NCBI GenBank assembly: GCA_016700415.1
Contig: CP065018.1
Span: 1,550,001 to 1,614,000, forward strand
Reading direction: 5' to 3'
Source of the DNA: Flavobacteriales bacterium
Lineage (GTDB): Bacteria; Bacteroidota; Bacteroidia; Flavobacteriales_F; PHOS-HE28
Length of the DNA stretch: 64,000 nucleotides
Below the pieces are notes generated by a model that saw nothing but the letters and a program-made list of their open reading frames with translations, had not been told where the DNA came from and did no database searches. Position numbers and translations under genes: made by a program. Of this stretch, positions 17,822 through 26,696 are shown one piece after another; within the stretch, counting starts at the first letter, position 1; each line of letters starts with the position of its first letter.

Positions 17822-20800
17822 TCACTTGGTTTTCACGGGGATCTCGTCCTTGTGCAGGTCCACCACGATGGCACTGGCCACGAAAATGGAGGAATAGGTG
17901 CCCACGCCGATGCCCACCAGCATCGCGAAGACGAAGCCCCTGATGGAATCGGCACCGAAGATGAAGATCACCAGCAGCACGATCAGCACCGTCAACGAGG
18001 TATTGATGGTACGGCCGAACGTTGAATTGATGGCCTTATTGAACACCTGCCCCCACGGATCACGCCTGTGGTCCTGCAAGTATTCGCGGATCCTGTCGAA
18101 CACCACCACGGTGTCATTGATGGAGAAACCGATCACTGTTAGGATGGCGGCGATGAACTGCTCATCGATCTCCATGCTGAACGGCATCATGGAGTAGAAG
18201 ATGGAGTACACGCCCATGACGATGAGCGCATCATGTACCAGTGAGAGCACGGCGCCAAGGCCGAACTTCCAGTTCCGGAACCGCAGCAGGATGTACATGA
18301 AGATAAAGACGAGGGACAAGCCCACGGCCCACACGGACTTGTTGCGGATGTCGTCACTGATCACGGGGTCAACCTTCCGGGATTCGATCGGCGGTGCACC
18401 GCCTAACTGCGCCAACGCACCGTTCAGCTTGCCTTCAACGATCTGGTCGGCACCCGTAGTGGCCGTGTTGATCATGAAGTTGGTGGTGATCTTCACCTGG
18501 TCGCTTCCGCCATAGGTCTTCACGTTCACGGAGCTGCGGGCGGAGCCTTCCGTGTTGAAGGCACCTTCCAAGGCGCCACGGACCTGTTCCACGTCCACCG
18601 GCTTGTCGAATTTCACCACGTACTGCCGACCTCCTGAGAAGTCGACGCCGTAGTTGAAGCCGCGGGTGAACATGGAGACCAGACCGGCAATGATGATGAC
18701 ACCGGACACCGCGTACATCACGAACCGCTTGCTCATGAAGTCCATATTGAGGTCGGCGAAGATGTTCTTGTTCCAATTGTGCCAGAAGCTGAGCGACTTG
18801 CCCTTCTCCAACCGGCGATCGATGATCAGGCGGCTGATGAAAATGGCGGTAAAGAGCGAGGTAAGGATACCGATGGCCAAGGTGGTCGCAAAGCCTTTCA
18901 CCGGGCCGCCTCCGAAGAAGTAGAGGATGAGGGCCATGGCGAACGTGGTGATGTTGGAGTCCAAGATCGCGGAAAGTGCGTGCTTGTAGCCCAGATCCAC
19001 GGCGGTCTTCACCGCTTTGCCATGCCGGAGTTCCTCCCGGATCCGTTCGTTGATCAGTACGTTCGCGTCCACGGCCATACCCACCGTGAGGATGATACCG
19101 GCGATGCCGGGCAGCGTAAGGGATGCCTGGATCGAGGCCAATGTGCCCAGAAGGATGAAGATGTTGGAGAGCAGGGCCACGTTGGCCACCCAGCCGGAGC
19201 CATTGTAGTAGAGCACCATGAAGGCCATCACCATGAAGATGGACAACAGGAAGGACCACATGCCGCGACTGATGTTCTCGGCACCGAGCGAGGGGCCGAC
19301 CACGGTTTCGTCGATGATGCGGGCGGGGGCTGGCAGAGCACCGGCCTTGAGCACGTTGGCCAAGTCAGTGGCCTCCTCCAGTTGTTTGTTACGGTCGTCG
19401 GCACCGCCCATGGTAATGCTGCTTCGGCCACCGGGGATCTCGCCCATCACGTTAGGCGCGGAGACCACATAGCCGTCCAGGACGATGGCGATCTGCTTCC
19501 CTACGTTCTCGCCGGTCATGAGCTTCCATTTCTGGCCGCCCTCAGCGTTCATCTGCATGCTCACCTCGGCATCGCCCTTCATGTCGAAGTCCTGTCGGGC
19601 ATCGGTGATGTAGCTACCGTCCAACTTGGGCTTCCCTCCGCGCGGGCCACGCAGTGCGTGCAGGGCGAGGAAATCACGATCCTTCCCGTCCGCTGTGCCC
19701 ATCCGCATCGGCTTTGCGCCCCAGGCCAACTTCATCACCTGACTGGGGTCCGGGCTCTTGGGCGGGGCCATGCGGAGCAATTTGTTCACGGTGGCGGTAT
19801 CGCTGACTGCTGCATAGCCCACCACGTCACCGCGCACCACCTGGTTGTTCATGATGTTGAGCTGAAGGCGGTCCTTGTTGAGGAGCGGGCTCTTGGCCAA
19901 GCTTTCTGCGTCGGTAAGGGCGGTATCATTGCCCAAGCTGTCGGTGGTAAGCGCATCAGCGAGGCTGTCCTCGGACGGCACGACCGTACTGTCCGCCGTT
20001 GTGGTGTCCGTCGTGGCCGTATTCAATGTATCCGCAGCCAGAGCTTCCTTCCTTGCTTTTTTGCTGCTGTCCTCGCGGGCCATTTCCGGGTGCAGCATGA
20101 CGGCGAGGCGGTCATTAGCCTCGGAGAGCTTCATGTACACGTCGTTGTTGTCGAAGGTCTCCCAGAATTCCAAGTTGGCGGTGCTCTGAAGCACGTTCCG
20201 CACACGGTCCTTGTCCTTCACCCCGGGCAGTTCGATCTGTATACGGCCGCTGAGGCTCTGCTTCTGGATGCTGGGTTGCGCCACACCGAATTTGTCAATA
20301 CGGGTGCGAAGGATCTTTTCGGTGTTGATCAATGCGATCTGGGCCTGTTCACGCAAAGACGCGATCACCTGTTCGTTGTTGCTTTCGCGCGGGAACATCG
20401 TGGTATTGTCCTGCGTGCTGAAGATGGCCGCGAGGCTCCCGTTCGGGGCGGCCTTCTTGAACTCCTCGTCGAACAGGGTGATGAAATCCTTGTTGCTGCT
20501 CGTGAGGCGCCTACGGGCGGTGGTGAGGGCATTGCGGAATGCCGGGTCCTCACTGTTGCCGCTCAGGTTGTCCACGAGGTCGGGGATGTCCACTTCCAAG
20601 GTGACCGCCATACCGCCCTTAAGGTCAAGACCGAGGTTGATCTCCTTCTCCTTGCACTCCTTGTAGGTATAGCCGAGGCCCGGATAGGCGATCTCCTCGT
20701 CGTGCTCACGGATGTATCGGTTCTGATAGGTCAGCAGCACGGAGTCGTGGTCCATGGCCTTGTTGGCCGGGACGGCCATGACCGAATCGGCATATTCCGC

Positions 20801-20917
20801 CGCCACCTTGCCGGCGTTCCGTTCAAACTTGCCTGTGAAGATCGAGAACGATAACTGCCAGAGGCAAGCGAGCGTCAACAGGATGGTGAACACCCAGAGC
20901 GCACCTTTATTCTGCAT
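17822..20917 (-). CDS. secDF: Fused protein translocase subunit SecDF
   Basis: A 1031-aa inner-membrane protein that uses the proton gradient to pull secreted proteins out of the SecYEG channel. The SecD half has TM1 (~8-27), the LGLDLKGGMAVTLEV motif (~95), a large periplasmic domain and a cluster of five helices (from ~560, including GIAGIILTVGMAVDANVLI with the conserved aspartate). The SecF half begins near residue 710 with NYGVDFSGGRQYVVKF and ends with the helix set containing IGFSINDTVVVFDRIRE. A low-complexity Thr/Ala/Asp-rich insertion (~285-345) is an expanded loop. The SecD-SecF fusion is typical of Bacteroidota. An exact TAnnTTTG promoter lies 69 bases upstream. Confidence 0.95.
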   Translation of the reverse strand: MQNKGALWVFTILLTLACLWQLSFSIFTGKFERNAGKVAAEYADSVMAVPANKAMDHDSVLLTYQNRYIREHDEEIAYPGLGYTYKECKEKEINLGLDLKGGMAVTLEVDIPDLVDNLSGNSEDPAFRNALTTARRRLTSSNKDFITLFDEEFKKAAPNGSLAAIFSTQDNTTMFPRESNNEQVIASLREQAQIALINTEKILRTRIDKFGVAQPSIQKQSLSGRIQIELPGVKDKDRVRNVLQSTANLEFWETFDNNDVYMKLSEANDRLAVMLHPEMAREDSSKKARKEALAADTLNTATTDTTTADSTVVPSEDSLADALTTDSLGNDTALTDAESLAKSPLLNKDRLQLNIMNNQVVRGDVVGYAAVSDTATVNKLLRMAPPKSPDPSQVMKLAWGAKPMRMGTADGKDRDFLALHALRGPRGGKPKLDGSYITDARQDFDMKGDAEVSMQMNAEGGQKWKLMTGENVGKQIAIVLDGYVVSAPNVMGEIPGGRSSITMGGADDRNKQLEEATDLANVLKAGALPAPARIIDETVVGPSLGAENISRGMWSFLLSIFMVMAFMVLYYNGSGWVANVALLSNIFILLGTLASIQASLTLPGIAGIILTVGMAVDANVLINERIREELRHGKAVKTAVDLGYKHALSAILDSNITTFAMALILYFFGGGPVKGFATTLAIGILTSLFTAIFISRLIIDRRLEKGKSLSFWHNWNKNIFADLNMDFMSKRFVMYAVSGVIIIAGLVSMFTRGFNYGVDFSGGRQYVVKFDKPVDVEQVRGALEGAFNTEGSARSSVNVKTYGGSDQVKITTNFMINTATTGADQIVEGKLNGALAQLGGAPPIESRKVDPVISDDIRNKSVWAVGLSLVFIFMYILLRFRNWKFGLGAVLSLVHDALIVMGVYSIFYSMMPFSMEIDEQFIAAILTVIGFSINDTVVVFDRIREYLQDHRRDPWGQVFNKAINSTFGRTINTSLTVLIVLLVIFIFGADSIRGFVFAMLVGIGVGTYSSIFVASAIVVDLHKDEIPVKTK

Positions 20918-20985
20918 GATGGAAAACTGATTGGTTTTTCAGAAAGTGACCCAATGGACGCACAAAAGGCCCTCCAACGGGGCGG

Positions 20986-20993
20986 CAAATATA
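20986..20993 (-). promoter_or_regulatory. Bacteroidota -7 promoter element for secDF (TATATTTG)
   Basis: An exact TAnnTTTG match on the minus strand, predicting a leader of about 60 bases for secDF. It is divergent from the promoter at 21090. Confidence 0.65.
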
Positions 20994-21089
20994 GAAGGAT
21001 AGCCATGCGGCCCGACCCTTGCCCTCCGGAACACCCGAAATCGTCAGAAAAGACACGCCCGGTGCTCGGCCTTATGTAGCCGGAACGGG

Positions 21090-21097
21090 TACCTTTG
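21090..21097 (+). promoter_or_regulatory. Bacteroidota -7 promoter element (TACCTTTG)
   Basis: An exact TAnnTTTG match 55 bases upstream of the GTG at 21145. It implies that translation starts downstream of about 21104, ruling out the longer frame from 21019. Confidence 0.6.
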
Positions 21098-21144
21098 CGA
21101 TACCGCCCCCGTCGAGAAATGTGCACGTCCCATCCTTCCCTCCC

Positions 21145-23410
21145 GTGATCGCCAAGCCCCTCCTCCTTCTCCTCTGCGTTGCACCGCTTTATTCCTTGGC
21201 GCAGGCCGACCTCACCTTCAACCCTACGGTCCCTGTGCAGCGCGCGGGCGTCCCGATGCCCATGGCCTGGGCGGGCGGACTGAATTTTCCACAGGTCTCC
21301 ACCATCGATCTGGACCAGGACGGACTGCTGGACATACTCCTATTGGACCGTTCCGGTGACAAGCCGATCTTCCTGCTCAACACGGGCACCCCGGGCCAGG
21401 CCACCTACATGCCCACCCATACCTATGACAACGTTTACCCCTTCCCCTTGCTTCATGATTGGGCCTTGCTCCGGGATTACAATTGCGACGGCATGGCGGA
21501 CATCTTCGCCTATACAAGCGGGGCCTTCGCAGTATATCGGAATACCAGTGATGCCTCGGGCCTATCCTTCACCTTGGTGGATGACCAGGTGGGAAGCAAT
21601 TACGTTCCAACGGTCAGCCCGAATCTCTACATCAGTAATGTGGACATGCCCGGGATCGCGGACATGGACGGTGACGGGGACTTGGACATACTGACCTTCA
21701 GCATCTGGGGATCCAACTACTTGGAGTTCCACAAGAACCTGAGCATGGAGCTGTATGGCACCTGTGACAGTTTGGCCTATGAGGTCCGGAGCCGGTGCTG
21801 GGGCGGCTTTCAGGAATCCATCTCCGGGAATGCCATCACGTTGAACGCACCCTGCGCGGACAACGTGCCCAACCCGGAACTGCCCGTTCATGACGAAGGC
21901 AGCAACTTCCCCTCCGAACGCGCCCATTCAGGGAGCACTGTGCTGCCATTGGACCTGGACGGGGACGGGGACATGGATCTGATCCTTGGCGATTTTCTTT
22001 CACCCGACCTTACCGGTCTGATCAACGGGGGCACCTTGGCGCACGCCAACATGATCTCCACGGATACGCTGTTCCCTATCTATGATCAACGGGTCTATTT
22101 CGAACAATTCTTGGCTCCTTTCTTCGTGGACATCGACGGCGATGGCAAACGCGACCTTGTGGTGGCACCGAATTCCAGTTCGGCCGCGGAGAATGCGCAC
22201 GGTATCTGGTACTACCGGAACACGGGCACGGACGCGGCCCCCGTCTTCAATTTCCAGCAGGACGATCTTTTCCAAGGGGATATGTTGGACTTTGGCGAGG
22301 GTGCGCGCCCCGTGCTTTTCGACCACAACAGCGACGGCCTGATGGATCTGGTGGTGGCCAATGAAGGTTACTATCTGGCCGGTGGCTTCTACAGCGGCAA
22401 GCTGGCCTTGTTGGAGAACACCGGCACCCCAACGGCGCCATTGTTCAATTTGATCACCGACGACTATGCGCAGCTGTCCGGGCTGGGCTTCGGTCCGGGC
22501 ATGCATCCCGCCTTCGGTGATGTGGACGGCGACGGGCATCCGGACATGATCATCGGGGACGGTGACAACAATGGGGATAACTCCGGCAGGCTGCATTTCT
22601 TCCATAACACCTCCGGCGGTCCCGTCGCGCAATTCCAACTGACACAGGCACTGATGACCGACGATAACGGGACGGTGATCGACGTTGGCGCAAATGCCAC
22701 GCCCCAACTTTTCGACCTGGACGGAGACGGGCTTCTGGACCTGATCGTAGGCGAGCGCAACGGGAACCTCAATTATTACAGGAACGCAGGCACTGCACAG
22801 GCTCCATCTTGGCATTTGGAGAGCCAGCTCTTGGGCGCCGTCCGAGTGAATGAATACTGGAGCACCACTGGTTACAGCGTACCGTTTCTGTACATGGACG
22901 GCCAAGGTCAAAAAAAGTGCATATCGGGAAGTGAGTCCGGCGGTATCCATCTATACGATGGCATCACCGGTAATGAAGGCGGCTCCTGGAACCTGGTCGA
23001 CAGCGTTTGGGGGGAGCTTCATGAAGGTGGCCGCACTGCCGTGGCGCTGTATGACTTCACCGGCGATGGCCAGCTCGATGCGGTGATCGGCAACTACCGG
23101 GGCGGATTGAGCTTCTGGTCCAGCGGCATTTGGACGGGTGTTGACGCAGCAATACCGGAAACCGCGGAAAATGTGTTCAGTCTTGCACCCAACCCGGCCA
23201 ACAGTACTGTGGACATCCTTATGCACACCCCCTTAGTCCCGAACATGCGGGTTGAGCTCTTCGATGATCTGGGTCCGGATCGTCCTCGGGTTCCCTGTTG
23301 AGCGCCCACAGGTCCGCATGGACCTTGGAAATCTCGCACCCGGCCTCTACTCGGTACGCTTAGTGAACGGGACGGGGCAATGGACGAAGCGCTTGGTCAT
23401 CGTGCACTAA
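21145..23410 (+). pseudogene. FG-GAP/VCBS-repeat T9SS cargo protein with a frameshift in the sorting signal
   Basis: About 750 aa if the frameshift is repaired. A signal peptide follows the proposed GTG start (AKPLLLLLCVAPLYSLAQ). The body carries at least six Asp-rich FG-GAP/VCBS-like calcium-binding repeats (DLDQDGLLDILL, DMDGDGDLDILT, DLDGDGDMDLIL, DIDGDGKRDLVV, DVDGDGHPDMII, DLDGDGLLDLIV), which form a beta-propeller used in adhesion. Near residue 710 a type A sorting domain begins (FSLAPNPANSTVDIL). One extra base near 23275 shifts the frame and the visible protein stops at 23301. In the next frame the signal continues perfectly (RIVLGFP, LAPGLYSVRLVNGTG, TKRLVIVH) to a TAA at 23408. It is either a real disruption of secretion or a consensus error. 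Confidence 0.8.
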
Positions 23411-23432
23411 GAAAGATCTTCACAGTCCGGAA

Positions 23433-23460
23433 AAGAAAAGGGCACCGTCATGGTGCCCTT
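23433..23460 (-). terminator. Intrinsic terminator after mdh
   Basis: An AAGGGCACC/GGTGCCCTT stem (23438-23446 with 23452-23460) followed on the minus strand by a CTTTTCTTTT tract, 26 bases after the mdh stop. Confidence 0.85.
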
Positions 23461-23485
23461 CCCGTTCATTGCAGGTCGTGGCCGC

Positions 23486-24424
23486 CTATGCAGGCACGTT
23501 CATGCGGTCCAGCACGGCCATCACCTCCTTCACGGACTGGGCACTTTCCTGGGTGAGGGCCAGCTCCTCCTTGGTGAGCTTCAGTTCAATGATGCGTTCG
23601 ATGCCGTTGCGGCCGAGGATCACGGGCACGCCGAGGTACACGTCCTTCAGGCCGTATTCCCCTTGCAACCAAGCGCAGACCGGGAACACCCGTTTCTGGT
23701 CGCGGACGATGGCCTCCACCATTTGCGCGGCGGCCGTGCCAGGTGCATACCAGGCGGAAGTGCCCAGCAGGTTCACGATCTCACCGCCACCTTTTTTAGT
23801 GCGTTCAACGATGGTGTCCAACTTGTCTTTTTCGATCAGTTCCGTAACCGGGATACCACCAACGGTGGTGTAGCGCGGCAAGGGCACCATGGTATCGCCA
23901 TGGCCGCCCATGAGCACGGCCTGAATGTCCTTCGGGCTCACCCCGAGCTCCGTGGCCAGAAAGGCGCGGTACCGGGCGGTGTCCAAGATGCCGGCCATGC
24001 CGAAGACGCGCTGCGCGGGGAACTTGCTATTGAGGAAGGCGCAATAGGTCATCACGTCGAGCGGGTTGCTCACCACGATGATGACGGCGTTCGGGGAGTG
24101 CTGCACCACGTTTTCAGTGACGGACTTCACGATGCCCGCATTGGTCGCGATGAGGTCATCACGGCTCATTCCCGGCTTCCGGGGCAGGCCGCTGGTGATC
24201 ACCACCACATCGCTATTGGCCGTCTTGGAATAGTCATTCGTGCTGCCCACCGGGCGTGAATCGAAGAGGCTGATGGGAGCGGTCTGCCAGATGTCCAACG
24301 CCTTGCCCTCGGCGAAACCTTCCTTGATGTCGAGCAGGACCACCTCGGTCCCGAGCTCCTTGCGTGCGCAAGCGTCGGCGCATGTTGCTCCGACGTTGCC
24401 GGCCCCTACTACTGTGATCTTCAT
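23486..24424 (-). CDS. mdh: Malate dehydrogenase
   Basis: A 312-aa NAD-dependent LDH/MDH-type enzyme that interconverts malate and oxaloacetate in the TCA cycle. The Rossmann motif VGAGNVGATCA is at the N-terminus, followed by LDIKEGFAEGKALD. Substrate arginines lie in SGLPRKPGMSRDDL (~80), and the catalytic histidine is in MGGHGDTMVPLPRY (~173). Length and motifs fit the LDH-like MDH form used by Bacteroidota. The start at 24424 (MKITVVGAG) is fixed by the Rossmann strand and by an exact TAnnTTTG promoter just upstream. Confidence 0.95.
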   Translation of the reverse strand: MKITVVGAGNVGATCADACARKELGTEVVLLDIKEGFAEGKALDIWQTAPISLFDSRPVGSTNDYSKTANSDVVVITSGLPRKPGMSRDDLIATNAGIVKSVTENVVQHSPNAVIIVVSNPLDVMTYCAFLNSKFPAQRVFGMAGILDTARYRAFLATELGVSPKDIQAVLMGGHGDTMVPLPRYTTVGGIPVTELIEKDKLDTIVERTKKGGGEIVNLLGTSAWYAPGTAAAQMVEAIVRDQKRVFPVCAWLQGEYGLKDVYLGVPVILGRNGIERIIELKLTKEELALTQESAQSVKEVMAVLDRMNVPA

Positions 24425-24472
24425 GGATGTGTGCTGCTTTTGAAAATGGTCCGTACCGATCGGCACGGGGCG

Positions 24473-24480
24473 CAAAATTA
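24473..24480 (-). promoter_or_regulatory. Bacteroidota -7 promoter element for mdh (TAATTTTG)
   Basis: An exact TAnnTTTG match on the minus strand, 49 bases upstream of the mdh start. A second near-match (TTACCTTG) at 24570-24577 on the plus strand probably serves the sigma factor gene. Nothing else is seen in this 194-base divergent gap. Confidence 0.65.
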
Positions 24481-24618
24481 GGGATCACCGGGGAAACCGT
24501 ATTGACGTCGGTCAGGCGTCCAAGATCAGGAGCTGCGGCTTTCAGACAACCCGGCAGCCCGGATCACGTCTTACCTTGGAAAGTGTACCTTACCGGCCCG
24601 GTACGACCCCCGCTGAAA

Positions 24619-25248
24619 ATGGAACTGGCAACCCTGGAGAAGAACATACGTCTTAGTCCCGCATGGGAACGTATGGAACATCCTTCCGAACCAGTACACG
24701 ATGCTGTGATCGATGGCTGCATAGCGGGCGAGCGCCGCAGCCAGCAACGGGTATACGAACTCTTCTATGGGAAGATGATGTCCGTATGCCTGCGCTACAC
24801 GAAGAACCACGATCAGGCGAAGGACATTCTACAGGACGGTTTCATCAAAGTGTTCCGCAACTTGGCCAAATTCAACCGGGACGGCAGCTTCGAGGGCTGG
24901 GTCCGGCGCATCATGGTCAACACGGCGATCGATCATTTCCGGCGGGCGCGTCACTCCTATCTGCTCCTTGGGGAAGACCGGAGCATGGACGAGTTCGAGG
25001 ATCTGGCCGAGGAGGAGGACAACGAGGTGGACGAGACCATGGAGCTGAAACCAGCGGACGTGATCAACGCGATGCAGAAATTGACCCCCGCCTATCGGAC
25101 GGTGTTCAACCTGTATGTTTTCGAGGAAATGACGCACAAAGAGATCGCCGAAACTTTGGATATCAATATCGGGACCTCGAAGAGCAATTTGGCGAAAGCC
25201 AAGAACAACTTGAAGCGACTTCTTAAAAAGGAGCATAATCTCCCTTGA
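24619..25248 (+). CDS. ECF-type RNA polymerase sigma factor
   Basis: A 209-aa sigma-70 family protein. Region 2 (~35-100) contains YELFYGKMMSVCLRYTKNHDQAKDILQDGF and WVRRIMVNTAIDHFR. Region 4 (~145-200) contains LTPAYRTVFNLYVFEEMTHKEIAE and the recognition helix TLDINIGTSKSNLAKAK. An acidic linker (EDLAEEEDNEVDETME) joins them. It matches the Bacteroidota ECF group that often sits beside genes for surface or gliding proteins. The start at 24619 (MELATLEK) is favoured; 24673 is possible. It is three bases from the next gene, whose N-terminus looks like its anti-sigma partner, so the two probably act as a regulatory pair. Confidence 0.9.
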   Translation: MELATLEKNIRLSPAWERMEHPSEPVHDAVIDGCIAGERRSQQRVYELFYGKMMSVCLRYTKNHDQAKDILQDGFIKVFRNLAKFNRDGSFEGWVRRIMVNTAIDHFRRARHSYLLLGEDRSMDEFEDLAEEEDNEVDETMELKPADVINAMQKLTPAYRTVFNLYVFEEMTHKEIAETLDINIGTSKSNLAKAKNNLKRLLKKEHNLP

Positions 25249-25251
25249 GAC

Positions 25252-26541
25252 ATGGCGGGAAGCATGAATGAATTAGACGCCTTTGAGCGCAGGTTGAAGG
25301 AAAGCATCGACCAGTATGAGGTGCCGTACAACTCCGCCGACTGGGCCCAGATGGAACGTGCCTTGGCCAGTGGTGTACGGAGTTGGGGCCATGGCCGTGC
25401 ATTGGTGGTGGGCCTGCTGCTGGCAGGTGGGCTGCTCATCGGTGGTACGGCCTACTTTGCAGGTCGCGACGGAAGCACCAAGGTGATGACAGGGCCGAAC
25501 CCGTCCCATATGGAGCTCACAACAGCCGCTGCACCGGAGCCTACCGCACAGGTCATGCCTACCTCCGCCCCTGCCACCGGCATCGGCACTGAAAGCACCA
25601 CCTCCATACCGGAGCCGACCACCGGACGGATCGAGACCCGGACCGCGGCCGTTCATCCGAACGCAGTAGGCTCCCCGAAGACGATAGCACCGGCCACCCC
25701 GACCGAAACGGTCAAATCCGCCTCAGGACCGTCCTCGAACAAACCCTCCGAAGGCGATAACATGGATACGATGTTCCGGGCCAGCGCCAAGGAAGCCTGC
25801 CCCGGCAATCCCGTGGACTTTACCGTTGAACATATGCCGGAGGACGGCATCTACCTCTGGAATTTCGGTGACGGCAGCTTCAGTAACAAGCCGAACCCCC
25901 AGCACACCTTCACCAAGCCTGGCAGTTATCAAGTGATGCTTTCGATGTCCTCTGCGGGCGCGGGTACCATCCGCAACAAGCCGAGTAGCGACATGATCGT
26001 GATCCACGACGCTCCCATGGCAAAGTTCAATGTGGCGCCACAGAACTACAAGGGCCAAATACCCAGCGTGCATTTTGAGAACCGATCCTTGGGCGCGAAG
26101 TCCTACCGTTGGGACCTAGGCGATGGCACGGTGAGCACGCTGGCCCATCCGGACCATGTTTACAAGGCGAAAGGCGTGTACCAAGTGGAGCTTATCGTGA
26201 CCAATGAAATAGGCTGCGTGGACCGGAAGATAAAGGAGGTGCGGGTGGAAAACGATTTCAACCTGGGCGCCCCGGCAAGCTTCTCGCCCAACAAGGACGG
26301 GAAGGATGACACCTTCATGCCGGAAGCACTTCTCGATCTGACGGCCAAGTTCCAACTGGCGGTATACGACCCTTCGGGAACCTTGGTCTACAACACCAGC
26401 GACCCCACCCATCCGTGGTGCGGGAAGGTGAAGAACCAAGGTCCGGTGTGCACCACAGGCGATTATGTATGGGTGGTGGACATAGAGTCCGGCAGCCAAG
26501 CCTCGGAGACCTTTACCGGGAAGGTGAAGCTGCTGCCCTGA
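25252..26541 (+). CDS. Membrane-anchored PKD-domain protein with anti-sigma-like N-terminus and CHU_C-like C-terminus
   Basis: A 429-aa protein. Residues 1-45 (MNELDAFERRLKESIDQYEV, then NSADWAQMERAL) match the short cytoplasmic N-termini that many Bacteroidota membrane proteins encoded beside ECF sigma factors carry. A single transmembrane helix (~50-69, LVVGLLLAGGLLIGGTAYFA) is followed by a Thr/Pro-rich disordered stretch (~75-170). Two PKD domains come next (WNFGDGSFSNKPNPQHTF at ~198, WDLGDGTVSTLAHPDHVY at ~285), then a C-terminal domain of the CHU_C/gliding type (ASFSPNKDGKDDTFMPE at ~338). The arrangement suggests a periplasmic PKD sensor that can bind the adjacent sigma factor across the inner membrane. 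The ATG at 25264 is an alternative start. The anti-sigma role is inferred. Confidence 0.72.
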   Translation: MAGSMNELDAFERRLKESIDQYEVPYNSADWAQMERALASGVRSWGHGRALVVGLLLAGGLLIGGTAYFAGRDGSTKVMTGPNPSHMELTTAAAPEPTAQVMPTSAPATGIGTESTTSIPEPTTGRIETRTAAVHPNAVGSPKTIAPATPTETVKSASGPSSNKPSEGDNMDTMFRASAKEACPGNPVDFTVEHMPEDGIYLWNFGDGSFSNKPNPQHTFTKPGSYQVMLSMSSAGAGTIRNKPSSDMIVIHDAPMAKFNVAPQNYKGQIPSVHFENRSLGAKSYRWDLGDGTVSTLAHPDHVYKAKGVYQVELIVTNEIGCVDRKIKEVRVENDFNLGAPASFSPNKDGKDDTFMPEALLDLTAKFQLAVYDPSGTLVYNTSDPTHPWCGKVKNQGPVCTTGDYVWVVDIESGSQASETFTGKVKLLP

Positions 26542-26562
26542 TCCGGTAAATCCCTCATTCTT

Positions 26563-26584
26563 GGGGCCGTGTCCCCCCTTTTTT
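26563..26584 (+). terminator. Possible weak terminator
   Basis: A short GGGG/CCCC stem followed by six T residues, 22 bases after the PKD-protein stop. Confidence 0.4.
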
Positions 26585-26696
26585 AGCCTTGGACCCGGTC
26601 TGCGTTCCAAGAATGTGGTTTTCCTTGGCGCACCATCGGTGAGGTGGTTCGGAAATTTCGGGCACCCGGCACCATGCTTTGTGCGTCAATTCCATA

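Noticed and set aside
18779..20854. 691-codon plus-strand open frame opposite secDF
   Set aside because: Antisense shadow of a clear SecDF gene.
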